Shown here: positions 1 through 7,923 of the stretch, in pieces
Numbering within the stretch: the first letter of the stretch is position 1
Layout: each line of letters starts with the position of its first letter
Assembly: GCF_000820025.1 (NCBI RefSeq)
Contig: NZ_CDBI01000077.1
Span: 49,505-113,504, forward strand
Direction of reading: 5' to 3'
Source of the DNA: Aeromonas popoffii
GTDB taxonomy: Bacteria > Pseudomonadota > Gammaproteobacteria > Enterobacterales > Aeromonadaceae
DNA: 64,000 bases
Position numbers and translations under genes: made by a program
The notes under the pieces: model-generated
The model's database searches: none
Told to the model about the DNA's origin: nothing
Seen by the model: only the letters and a program-made list of their open reading frames with translations

Positions 1-2367
1 GCAGACACCTTGCGGGGGCGTAATACACAAGCCGACAGGACGTGCCACAAACTGATCCGCGCCGAGCATTACCAGACCCGCCTCACTGCCGGTGCCATCA
101 TAACGAGCATCCAGTTGCACCTGACCAGCATCCGGGTAATGAACCGTGATGGTCGACTGTCCCTGGGCATCAAATGGGAGGGAAACAGGTATCGCAGTTC
201 CCAGACTCGTGCCCAGCACGTTATTGTTGAGACTCATCTTGCTGTTGTAAGGGTTACTATTCGGAGAGATATAGCTGCTCCAGAATTTGACGCTCTTGGT
301 CTGGCTGGCAAATCCCGGCACACACTGCTTGGTCACATCGCTCTTTTTGACCGCCTTGATGGTGACCGTCTGCGGCTGGTTGGAGTAGGTATCCGGCACA
401 TCGAAAAAGAAGCCGCTGTCGGCAAAATTAAGGGCACAGGCTGCCGCACTGGGAGCGGCGGCACCGGCCTTGCACAAGGTGGTACTGAATGGCTTGGTGG
501 TAGGGGTCGAGCCGGACACCCCGATAGTGACCGCCGTGGCCGTGTTGTTGCGCAGCTGAACGGTAGTGGAACCGCCCCTGAAGGTCACCGTATTACCGTT
601 AATCCAACCATTGCTGGCAGAAGTAGGCGTAAGACTCAGGGTCGCGGTCACAAGGTCTGTGATCAGGGTGGTGCAAGCGGCATTGGCGCACGCCTTGACC
701 GTCACTGTCTCGGGATTACACGTCAGTGCCTGACCGGAGTGATCGAGCTGGAAGTGATCGATCTGCACCCCGACCGGATTGGATTGCAGGGCACAGATCT
801 GCACGTTGTCGATTTCGTGGAAATTGGTCACCGAGCCGGTGGAACCGGTCAGGGAGAGCAGGAAATTGGCTGGCACCGCAGCCTGGCCGGCCTGACTCGC
901 CATGTTGATGGGACCAACTAAGGTGCTGTAACCCGAGCCGGTATCCCGCTCAACTTTCGCCAGCGAGCTGCCTGCCGTCCGGGAGTCGACAGTAATTCGA
1001 TAACGGTGGGGGCGATTGCTATTCGTACCACTGTCAACGGCCGGGTTCAGGTTGCTTGTAGTGCCAGCCAGATAACGGTAGCCCGAGGTGCCCGAGCCTG
1101 AGCCACGAATGGAAACTGCCTGAGGGCGGGATCCCAGATTGTAAGATCCCCCTTCATTGGCATAGTTGCCGTACTCGTCGATCCCCACCCCGAGCCAACC
1201 GCCCGCAAAGCCACTGATCCCGGTTTTGAAGCCATATCCCAGCGGACCACCAAATGCTCCAGGCTGGGGGGTCAGGGTTGAATCGGAAAGCACCACCGCC
1301 ATCCCATCTGCACCGCTCGAACCAGATGTCTTGTAGGCGAACTGATCGAACTCGACCGTCACCAGGTTGCTGGCTCCTGGGAACAGCCGTTGAAAGGTTG
1401 CCGACGTAGCCTGATTGGTCGTGTTTTGGGTCAGCCGTAAACGACCATTCTGCACAGATGGCAACGTACTGCTGTTGCGCTGGGCTACCACCCAGCTGTC
1501 CGGGTTGATCTGGGCGCTGTCAAAGCCGTCGACAAAACAGGTCAGCATGGGGGTCAACACAGTTTCGTTGATGCTCGACTGGGAATCCATAATCAAATAG
1601 CGTGCCGTGACACGACCATAGACAGCCGCATAGTTATTCATGGTCAATTTGTTGTCGCTATAGAGGTACCCATAGAATGTGGTGGCATTATCGAGCACCA
1701 TGTTGCCGTAATTAACCCAGATAAGACTCCCTTGGTTATTGCTGTTGATGTTGACCGTATTGAACAGGGTGACGTCCTGATTGACAAAAATCCGGGTGAT
1801 GCCGCTACCAGAGAGGCGAATGGTCACGTTGTCGATATTCAACTTGTCGATAAAATAGTCACCGTCCCCCAGTATCAGGGTCGCCCTGTTACGCAGAGTC
1901 AGGGTCTTGATCTGATACTCGCTACGACTAGGGAACGTCATAGTGCAGTTGTCCGCTGTCATGGTGCGATAAGAAGCGTTGGAGGCAGTTTGAGAGCCTG
2001 ATGAGCAGGTCAGGTCATTGCTGGCACCTATGGTCGGGAACTTGTTGTTCCCCGTTGCCATCGGGAGGCCGCGAATATCGCTACCAGTAATGGCACAGAC
2101 CTTGTAACCGCCAGCACCATCATCGCAACGGGGCGTATTGTTCTGATCAGGCTGGATGGAACAGAAGTTGAGTGGCAGACCACCGGTACCGTTGATCTTG
2201 GGATTGTTGAGCTGGGTGAGCTGATAGCCGCTGATCTGGTTGCAGGTGTCGTTGTTGTCACCATGATGACCCTGTACCACGGCAGGGAAGAAGGTGCCGG
2301 TGTCGATGGGATCGAAGGCCCACGCCTGACTACCAAGAAGGGCCAGGCACCATAGCCATTTCATCAT
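1..2367 (-). CDS. mshQ: MshQ, MSHA pilus-associated adhesin-like protein (3' end outside window)
   Basis: The minus-strand frame stays open from the ATG at 2367 to the left edge, giving 789 codons with the C-terminus missing. It starts with a signal peptide (MMKWLWCLALLGSQAWA). Residues about 100-270 are rich in short beta repeats (TLTLRNRATLILGDGDYFI), like a beta-helix. Residues about 290-480 resemble a bacterial L-type lectin fold, with DGMAVVLSD and LGVGIDEYGNYAN. After that come Cys-containing Ig-like stretches. The ATG overlaps the mshP stop (ATGA), so it is the last gene of the pilin operon. MshQ is the large exported protein at the end of MSHA loci; a sugar-binding role is inferred from the lectin-like block. 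Confidence 0.85.
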   Translation of the reverse strand, partial: MMKWLWCLALLGSQAWAFDPIDTGTFFPAVVQGHHGDNNDTCNQISGYQLTQLNNPKINGTGGLPLNFCSIQPDQNNTPRCDDGAGGYKVCAITGSDIRGLPMATGNNKFPTIGASNDLTCSSGSQTASNASYRTMTADNCTMTFPSRSEYQIKTLTLRNRATLILGDGDYFIDKLNIDNVTIRLSGSGITRIFVNQDVTLFNTVNINSNNQGSLIWVNYGNMVLDNATTFYGYLYSDNKLTMNNYAAVYGRVTARYLIMDSQSSINETVLTPMLTCFVDGFDSAQINPDSWVVAQRNSSTLPSVQNGRLRLTQNTTNQATSATFQRLFPGASNLVTVEFDQFAYKTSGSSGADGMAVVLSDSTLTPQPGAFGGPLGYGFKTGISGFAGGWLGVGIDEYGNYANEGGSYNLGSRPQAVSIRGSGSGTSGYRYLAGTTSNLNPAVDSGTNSNRPHRYRITVDSRTAGSSLAKVERDTGSGYSTLVGPINMASQAGQAAVPANFLLSLTGSTGSVTNFHEIDNVQICALQSNPVGVQIDHFQLDHSGQALTCNPETVTVKACANAACTTLITDLVTATLSLTPTSASNGWINGNTVTFRGGSTTVQLRNNTATAVTIGVSGSTPTTKPFSTTLCKAGAAAPSAAACALNFADSGFFFDVPDTYSNQPQTVTIKAVKKSDVTKQCVPGFASQTKSVKFWSSYISPNSNPYNSKMSLNNNVLGTSLGTAIPVSLPFDAQGQSTITVHYPDAGQVQLDARYDGTGSEAGLVMLGADQFVARPVGLCITPPQGVC

Positions 2368-2834
2368 GAACCTCCATCATAGGCTTCAACGGTCAGAGTG
2401 CGACTCACGGCAAAATCTGGATTGGCACTGTCAATATTGGACGCGCCACAGGTGCCTACACTCTCGAGTCGATAGCCAGTGCTCACAAGCCCGTTATCAG
2501 TCACAGGCAAGGCAACACAACGCACCACGGCCTGGCAGTCGACCAGCCCCGGATTGCCGGCAAAGCTCACAGTGCTGGTAGCAAGACAGACCCCAGCCGG
2601 TAGCGGGTCAGCGAGAGTCCTATTGGGGAAGAGCCGATAGAGCGCCACTTCCAGCCCGCTCTGGGCAGCCAGCAAAGCGCGCACACTGCGCACCTCCACC
2701 GTATTCTTTTCACTACTGTCGGTCAGAAAGCGACCCATGGCAGCAGCCAGCAGCGCCATCACCACAATCACAAACAGGGCGATCATCAGGGCGCTGCCCC
2801 TCATCCGCCCTACAGAGCGCGCATCAAGGGACAT
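2364..2834 (-). CDS. mshP: MshP, MSHA minor pilin-like protein
   Basis: A 156-residue protein with a basic N-terminus (MSLDARSVGRMRGSALMIAL) and one hydrophobic helix (IALFVIVVMALLAAAMGRFL), followed by a globular part with several cysteines. It resembles PilX/GspK-like minor pilins: it lacks the FTLIE cleavage box of the other pilins but has the same helix and position. It overlaps mshO by 11 bp and mshQ by 4 bp, so it is translated in a coupled series. Inferred role is priming or capping of the MSHA pilus in the inner membrane. An internal start at Met11 (MRGSALMIA) is also possible. Confidence 0.85.
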   Translation of the reverse strand: MSLDARSVGRMRGSALMIALFVIVVMALLAAAMGRFLTDSSEKNTVEVRSVRALLAAQSGLEVALYRLFPNRTLADPLPAGVCLATSTVSFAGNPGLVDCQAVVRCVALPVTDNGLVSTGYRLESVGTCGASNIDSANPDFAVSRTLTVEAYDGGS

Positions 2835-3651
2835 TGAACACCCCTATCTTGTGGTTAAAGGTGACTGACTCACCTCTGCGCTCGAACACGAAGCGCACGC
2901 CAAACTCCCCTTCAGCGTTAAAGGCCGACGTTTCCCGATAGAACACTCCCGTTCGAAGAGAATCGGCCATCAGCACGCCCTGTGCAGGAAAAGAGGCGCC
3001 AATGGCCGCGCTCGATCTCGTTATCGTGCTCCCTTCCACACAGTAGCGGACTTGCTCGCGGGCAAAATAGACGCGACTGCCCGGTGAGAGCCCGGCCAGG
3101 GTTTGCGCACTGGTGTAGCGAATGCTTTGTACCCCGGAAACCGGCGCCAACACGTCCGTTACGCTGGCCACACAGCGACCGAACTCGCAATTGGTGGCCA
3201 GTGAGCCGGCATTTTTGTCCGGCACGGGGAACACGATCATCTTGTCACCTTTGCTTACGGCGGCCGCATCCACACTCAGTGGATTGGCTGCTGAGGCGGG
3301 GGTTGCCATCACCAGCTCCAGGGTATCGCTGCTGCCTGATATGGCACGATTGAGGGCAAGATAGCGACTGGAGGCACTGATGGGCCAAAAACGCAGGCAG
3401 GCTCCTTCGTCAAGCCAGTTACCGTTCCGGTCTTCAATCCGCTCCGAGCCCGGTACCGCATCACGCAGCTCGCGATTGAGCCGCTCCATGGCGAAGCGGG
3501 CATCGCTCATCAACTGCTCGCGGCTGCTGGCATCCCCATAGATCTGGGTGCCAATGCCGATAAACTGGCTGGTAAAGGTCGCCATGATGCCGAGCAGCAG
3601 AATCACCATCACCAACTCGACCAGGGTGAAACCGCGCATTGCCCCTCTCAT
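2824..3651 (-). CDS. mshO: MshO, MSHA minor pilin
   Basis: A 275-residue prepilin-like protein. Near the N-terminus is the peptidase site MRGAMRG/FTLVELVMV, with cleavage expected after Gly7, and the invariant Glu at mature position 5. The hydrophobic helix LVMVILLLGIMATF follows, then a large globular domain. The first ATG shares one base with the mshD stop; Met5 is an alternative start. The long C-terminal domain is typical of PilW/GspJ-like minor pilins, which sit at the pilus tip or prime assembly. It lies within the mshB-Q structural operon. Confidence 0.88.
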   Translation of the reverse strand: MRGAMRGFTLVELVMVILLLGIMATFTSQFIGIGTQIYGDASSREQLMSDARFAMERLNRELRDAVPGSERIEDRNGNWLDEGACLRFWPISASSRYLALNRAISGSSDTLELVMATPASAANPLSVDAAAVSKGDKMIVFPVPDKNAGSLATNCEFGRCVASVTDVLAPVSGVQSIRYTSAQTLAGLSPGSRVYFAREQVRYCVEGSTITRSSAAIGASFPAQGVLMADSLRTGVFYRETSAFNAEGEFGVRFVFERRGESVTFNHKIGVFNVP

Positions 3652-4310
3652 CAGTAGTTACCCCGATAGAAGGAGAAATCGAGCACGCTCCCATCCGGTA
3701 GTTTGACCTGCAGATCAATACGCTTGCCGATAGACTCCACCTTAAGGCCCGTGCTTCCAAACAGGTTATCCGGAGTGACCGCGATTCTGACCTGATAGTT
3801 GCGATACTCATCGCTTGCAACCTTGGAATCGGTTTGAGTAAAAAATGCCGCATCAATCCAGTCACCGTTGAAACAGCTAACCTCGACCCAGCCCTTGGCA
3901 CAAATGGCACTGGTCTGATAATCATCCACATCATTAAAGGTGTAGGGGGCCCGTTCACCGCCATCAGGGCCATAGACGCTAGGTTGCCAGCCGGTGATGG
4001 CCGGAGCGGGAGGCCGCTGGGTGCACGCCAGACCGACAGGGCAACTGCAGTCCCCATAAAACTGACCATTCAACGTCTCGCCACAGCGATAACGGCCACC
4101 ATTATGATCCGACTGCTCATCAAACGACTTTTGCAGTATCTCCCCGGAGAGGCGCTGGGCCAACTGGGCGGCGCGTACCTGCTGCACCGGGTCCACCGCC
4201 TGCGGTGCCTGATTGATCAAGAGCCCGAGAATGCCGGTCAATGCCACCGCCAGCAGCACAATACCGACGATCAGCTCTATCAGGGTAAAACCGCGCTTAA
4301 GGGATCTCAT
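3651..4310 (-). CDS. mshD: MshD, MSHA minor pilin
   Basis: A 219-residue prepilin. The leader MRSLKRG precedes FTLIELIVGIVLL, a class III signal peptide cleaved by the prepilin peptidase, with Glu at mature position 5. The globular part has several cysteines (RYRCGETLNG, YGDCSCPVGLACT) likely to form disulfides in the periplasm. It overlaps mshC by 14 bp and shares one base with mshO, so all are translated from one message. The family is PilV/GspI-like minor pilins of MSHA loci. Confidence 0.88.
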   Translation of the reverse strand: MRSLKRGFTLIELIVGIVLLAVALTGILGLLINQAPQAVDPVQQVRAAQLAQRLSGEILQKSFDEQSDHNGGRYRCGETLNGQFYGDCSCPVGLACTQRPPAPAITGWQPSVYGPDGGERAPYTFNDVDDYQTSAICAKGWVEVSCFNGDWIDAAFFTQTDSKVASDEYRNYQVRIAVTPDNLFGSTGLKVESIGKRIDLQVKLPDGSVLDFSFYRGNY

Positions 4311-4812
4311 GGATATACCCCTCGGACTCTATCTTGATGCGGCTGGTCTCACGGCCATCGCTCACCAGCAGAGTGCACCCGCTTGCGGTGGCGCAATTCC
4401 CGATTGGACGACCCAGCCGATCAAAGCGCAGCACAAAACTGCTGCTGTTATTGAGGGAGACAGTGATGCCAGAAGATGGGGTGACAAGGCGTCCCCGGGT
4501 GCGCTGATTATCACTCCAGCTGGCAATAGGGCCGGGGGCCGGGCAAACAGCACCGGTCATCGCCAGGGTGATATGGGCAAAACGGGACGCGTCCACCACC
4601 AGCTGGGTACAGCGGTTGGCGGGTTCATGCATATTAACGGTCTGCACCAGCCGCAGCCGGGTCAGCAGTTCGTCGCGAACGGTTTGAGTTTCAAAGCCGC
4701 CTTTACCCAGCCATTTGGGCACGGCAAAGGCGGCCAGAATCCCGAGTAACAGGATCACCAGTACCAGTTCAATCAGGGTAAAGCCCTTGGTTGCAGGCAT
4801 GGAGGTTCTCAT
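4297..4812 (-). CDS. mshC: MshC, MSHA minor pilin
   Basis: A 171-residue prepilin with the site MPATKG/FTLIELVLVILLLGI. Two in-frame ATGs (4812 and 4800) are possible, neither with a strong ribosome-binding site, which fits low expression relative to mshA. It lies directly behind a terminator-like hairpin that follows mshA (4818-4846), so its transcript is probably made only by read-through. The globular part contains cysteines (ANRCTQL, GAVCPAP, CATASGCTL). It overlaps mshD by 14 bp. Role inferred: GspH/FimT-like minor pilin of the MSHA pilus. Confidence 0.88.
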   Translation of the reverse strand: MRTSMPATKGFTLIELVLVILLLGILAAFAVPKWLGKGGFETQTVRDELLTRLRLVQTVNMHEPANRCTQLVVDASRFAHITLAMTGAVCPAPGPIASWSDNQRTRGRLVTPSSGITVSLNNSSSFVLRFDRLGRPIGNCATASGCTLLVSDGRETSRIKIESEGYIHEIP

Positions 4813-4817
4813 CAGGG

Positions 4818-4846
4818 AAAAGAGAAAGCGAGGCCGAAGCCTCGCT
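4818..4846 (-). terminator. Intrinsic terminator/attenuator between mshA and mshC
   Basis: On the minus strand a perfect 8-bp stem (AGCGAGGC/GCCTCGCT) with a TTCG tetraloop is followed by TTTCTCTTTT. It lies 15 bp after the mshA stop and 6 bp before mshC. It should end most transcripts after the major pilin and let a minority continue into mshCDOPQ. Confidence 0.8.
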
Positions 4847-4860
4847 CATCATTCAAAGTC

Positions 4861-5340
4861 TTAGGGCAGCACACACGTACCATTATCAGCATTCAACTTG
4901 CCAACGATGGTAGTTGCTGTTGCGGTACTTGTAGCCTGAGTATAAAGAACGCACTTGGCATCTTTTTTCAGGTCGTTGTCAGCTTTGAACTGATAAGAGG
5001 TATCTTTAGTAACCTCACTGCCCTTCCAGGAGCCATCGATAGTTACTGCATTTTTGATCCCTGCATCAGCCGCCTTTGGATAACCATAAGCAGTCTCAAT
5101 CGATGTACCATCAGAGCCGGACACCGCTGCACTACTGACGCGCTCTTCGCCTTCCAATGCTGATTTGCTATAAACCAGCTGAGCTGAGCTGCTGACTGCG
5201 GCCTGCACGCCCTGAGCAGCGGACTTCTTGGCATCATCCTGCAGATTCAGGAATTTGGGCGCTGCCGTCACGGCCAGAATGCCCAGAATAATGATCACTA
5301 TGACCAACTCGATCAGGGTAAAACCCGCCTGTTTTTTCAT
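4861..5340 (-). CDS. mshA: MshA, major MSHA pilin subunit
   Basis: A 159-residue type IVa prepilin. The ATG at 5340 gives the short leader MKKQAG before FTLIELVIVIIILGILAV; AGAGGAA lies 6 nt upstream. A further in-frame upstream start at 5358 would overlap mshB and is less likely. Mature Phe1 and Glu5 are present. The N-terminal helix is followed by APKFLNLQDDAKKSAAQG, strongly MshA-like. The C-terminal cysteine pair (DAKCVLY and GTCVLP) would form the D-region disulfide. It follows mshB by 14 bp and is succeeded by a terminator, as expected for the highly expressed subunit of the adhesive pilus. Confidence 0.93.
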   Translation of the reverse strand: MKKQAGFTLIELVIVIIILGILAVTAAPKFLNLQDDAKKSAAQGVQAAVSSSAQLVYSKSALEGEERVSSAAVSGSDGTSIETAYGYPKAADAGIKNAVTIDGSWKGSEVTKDTSYQFKADNDLKKDAKCVLYTQATSTATATTIVGKLNADNGTCVLP

Positions 5341-5354
5341 TTTACTTTCCTCTG

Positions 5355-6026
5355 TCAATTGATATTGGTGGTCACCTGACCGGACGCCGGACGGTAACTG
5401 AAACTCATAAATGCATCAGTACTGCCTTGCGGATCCTGATACTTGCCATCACTGCCCTTACTCAAACTATTGACCAGATAGTAGCGACAGACGGAGTCCA
5501 GGCCGTTATTGGTCACACTGACATAGTATTTCAGGTCATTGCCGCTACCGCGCACCTCGTCAAAGCTGGCAGTAGCCTTGGGCGGGTTCTGCAACAGTCC
5601 CTCCCAAATCTTGAGACAGCGCTGGGCCGTCAGGTTAGCCGGATCCACATCGATACCGCCACCCGCCGAGGTATCCATGGGATAACCGGGCGACAGCTCG
5701 CCATTGCTGACCTGGGTCTCGGTCGGCGTGGTCAGATAGAAACGCGAACCGTCATACAGCACCGTATTGAGGCTGTCCTGCTTGGCTCGTCCCTCCGCTT
5801 CCCACTGGGCCCGCACCAGCGACACACCGGTGGCAAAGCCGCCGGAAACCCCTTCCACACTGGCCTTCTTGGCCTCGTCGGTCACATCGAGGAAGCGAGG
5901 CAAGGCGGTCACCGCCAGGATCCCCAGGATAACGATGACGATCACCAGCTCGATCAACGAAAAACCCGCCGCCCGAGACGTTATTACCAACCCGGGATGT
6001 GTTGATGCCATTCGATTTGTTGCCAT
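5355..6026 (-). CDS. mshB: MshB, MSHA pilin-like protein
   Basis: A 223-residue prepilin with an unusually long leader of 21 residues ending in TSRAAG before FSLIELVIVIVILGILAV. The ATG at 6026 has GGAGGG just upstream, supporting the long leader. The mature N-terminus closely resembles MshA (ALPRFLDVTDEAKKASVEG), and the protein keeps a paired-Cys C-terminal region (QRCLKIW, SVCRYYL). It is the first gene of the structural half of the locus, with 77 bp or more free DNA upstream where a promoter is expected. The family is the MshB minor pilin, probably an assembly initiator. Confidence 0.88.
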   Translation of the reverse strand: MATNRMASTHPGLVITSRAAGFSLIELVIVIVILGILAVTALPRFLDVTDEAKKASVEGVSGGFATGVSLVRAQWEAEGRAKQDSLNTVLYDGSRFYLTTPTETQVSNGELSPGYPMDTSAGGGIDVDPANLTAQRCLKIWEGLLQNPPKATASFDEVRGSGNDLKYYVSVTNNGLDSVCRYYLVNSLSKGSDGKYQDPQGSTDAFMSFSYRPASGQVTTNIN

Positions 6027-6103
6027 GCTCCCTCCGTAATAACCCGCATTATTTCATGCAGATATAAAAAAATCATTTAACTGGGCCACACAATGGGCCT
6101 CAT

Positions 6104-6565
6104 TCAAGGCTTTTTCAGCACTCTGCCATCAGAAAATTGATACATCAGCCAATTATCTTCCCAACCGAACTCGCATCCCCCGCCATCGCGGCTCGCCAGC
6201 GCTTGCAGCGGCGGCAGATCCTGGCTCTGTGTGCCTATGATCGACAACCACAGCTGGCGGCAATTTTCCGAGGGCGTCAGCAGGGGGCCGGCCCCGATAG
6301 GCCAACCACTGTCATCGAACTGCCAGACCAGACCATCGGCGAACAGGCTCGCGGGACGGCGCTGATCCAGCCAGAGTCCGTGCAACCTTTGCGTCCGCCC
6401 GGCAAACTGCTCTCCCAGCAGGACCAGGCTGAGGGTCAGCGCCTCCGCTCTGTGGGTGCGATAGCTCTGGGCCAGGGTCGCCACTATGATCAGCAGCAAG
6501 ATCAGGGCGGCTATTCTCCTATATCCCCCCAGCCAGCGATCATCCTGTTGTGATTGTCTGCTCAC
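6104..6565 (-). CDS. mshF: MshF, MSHA biogenesis protein
   Basis: A small bitopic membrane protein of 153 residues if read from the GTG at 6565 (VSRQSQQDDRWLGGYRR), which has GAGAGAGG upstream. A start at 6598 is possible but lacks a clear site. One membrane segment (IAALILLLIIVATLAQ) is followed by a periplasmic domain with two cysteines (ENCRQLWLS, GGCEFGWED). The family has no known enzymatic motif and is recognised by its place between mshG and mshB and its architecture. It is the last gene of the secretory half of the locus. Confidence 0.8.
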   Translation of the reverse strand: MSRQSQQDDRWLGGYRRIAALILLLIIVATLAQSYRTHRAEALTLSLVLLGEQFAGRTQRLHGLWLDQRRPASLFADGLVWQFDDSGWPIGAGPLLTPSENCRQLWLSIIGTQSQDLPPLQALASRDGGGCEFGWEDNWLMYQFSDGRVLKKP

Positions 6566-6634
6566 CCGCACCTCTCTCACACCCTGTTGACCAACCACAT
6601 TGCATCATATCCCCATCAAGAGGAGTAAAGGCCG

Positions 6635-7855
6635 TTAGCTACCGCGCACGGCCCGCATCATGTCCCACATGGGTGTGAAGATACCCAGTGCCAGCACCAG
6701 CACCATGACGGCCACTATGCCTATCAGGATGGGCTCGATACGGGCGGTCAGGCTCTTGAGGTCATAGTCCACCTCCCGCTCGTAATACTCGGCCGCCTCA
6801 TGCAGTAGGTCGTCAACCTGACCGGTCTCTTCCCCCACCGCGATCATCTGCATCACCAGGGGGGTAAACAAGCCGCTGCTACCAGCGGTGCGCAGCAGGC
6901 TCTCACCCCGTTCAATACCGGCTCGCATGTCACGGATCTGGCCCGCCATATAGGCGTTATCCACCGCATCGGCCACCAGGGTCAGCGCCGTATTGAGCGG
7001 CACCCCGGCCTTGAGCATCATGGAAAAGCTGCGGGCGAAGCGGGCCAGCAGGGAGCGCTCAATGATGGTGCCGACGATGGGCAGCCTGAGTTGCCATCTG
7101 TGCCAGATCAGCTTGCCCTTGACCGTTGCAACCCAGCGCCGCCAGCCCAACACCATGGCGATCAGTATGCCAAGCAGCAGCCACCAGTAGTGGACAAAGA
7201 AGTGGGAGGTGGCGAGCAGGATCCGGGTCGTCAGCGGCAACTCGACGCCGAACTTGGCAAACATGCCGGCGAAGACGGGGATCACCATGATATTGAGGAT
7301 CACCATGGCGATGCCGATGGCGATCATCACGAAACTGGGATAACGCATGGCGGTCTTGATCCGCTTGCGGGTCTCCAGCTCCAGATCGAAATAGTTGGCG
7401 AGCTGCAAGAAGGCCTCTTCCAGCTGACCCGTGTTCTCGCCCACGTGAACGATGGCGACAAACAGACTGCTGAATACCTTGGGGTGAGCCTGCATCGAGC
7501 TGGAGAGCGGCCGGCCATTGCCGAGATCTTCCCCCAGCGCGTGCAGCGCTCGCTTGAGCGTCTTGCTGTGGGCACTCTCCTCCAGCCCGGCGATGGCGCG
7601 CAGTATGGGGATCCCCGCCCGGGTCAGGGCATACATCTGGCGGCTGAATACCACCAGCTCGTCCAGCTTGACGCCCCCTTCCAGCAACAGCGACCAGTCG
7701 ATGGCGGCTGATTTCGCCTTGCCCGGCTTGAGTTCGGTCGGCATCACACCGCGACGCATCAGCTGCTCGGCCGCAGCCATCTCGTTAGCTGCGTCCACCA
7801 CGCCGTTGACAGCATTGCCCTGGCTGTCGCGCCCCTTGTAGGCAAAGGTACTCAT
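6635..7855 (-). CDS. mshG: MshG, inner-membrane platform protein (GspF/PilC family)
   Basis: A 406-residue polytopic protein of the GspF/PilC family, the usual length. It has two repeated cytoplasmic helical domains (about residues 70-190 and 270-395) with typical sequences such as VFSRQMYALTRAGIPILRAI and FARSFSMMLKAGVPLNTALT. Three hydrophobic segments lie near 165-195, 215-240 and 375-400. It forms the membrane platform on which the ATPase MshE drives pilin addition. The ATG overlaps the stop of a 22-codon mini-ORF (ATGA) that fills the gap after mshE, so translation is probably coupled. Confidence 0.92.
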   Translation of the reverse strand: MSTFAYKGRDSQGNAVNGVVDAANEMAAAEQLMRRGVMPTELKPGKAKSAAIDWSLLLEGGVKLDELVVFSRQMYALTRAGIPILRAIAGLEESAHSKTLKRALHALGEDLGNGRPLSSSMQAHPKVFSSLFVAIVHVGENTGQLEEAFLQLANYFDLELETRKRIKTAMRYPSFVMIAIGIAMVILNIMVIPVFAGMFAKFGVELPLTTRILLATSHFFVHYWWLLLGILIAMVLGWRRWVATVKGKLIWHRWQLRLPIVGTIIERSLLARFARSFSMMLKAGVPLNTALTLVADAVDNAYMAGQIRDMRAGIERGESLLRTAGSSGLFTPLVMQMIAVGEETGQVDDLLHEAAEYYEREVDYDLKSLTARIEPILIGIVAVMVLVLALGIFTPMWDMMRAVRGS

Positions 7856-7920
7856 GAGGTGCGCCCCTGACCGAGAATGTCATGGCAACCAGCCTGTGCG
7901 TTGGCGTTGAAGTGAGTCAT
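7852..7920 (-). CDS. 22-codon mini-ORF bridging mshE and mshG
   Basis: Starting 3 nt after the mshE stop, ATG ACT CAC opens a 22-codon frame (MTHFNANAQAGCHDILGQGR..) whose TGA overlaps the mshG ATG. The gap is otherwise the longest in this stretch of the operon. It may be a translational-coupling leader rather than a functional peptide. No family is recognised. Confidence 0.35.
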   Translation of the reverse strand: MTHFNANAQAGCHDILGQGRTS

Positions 7921-7923
7921 GGC

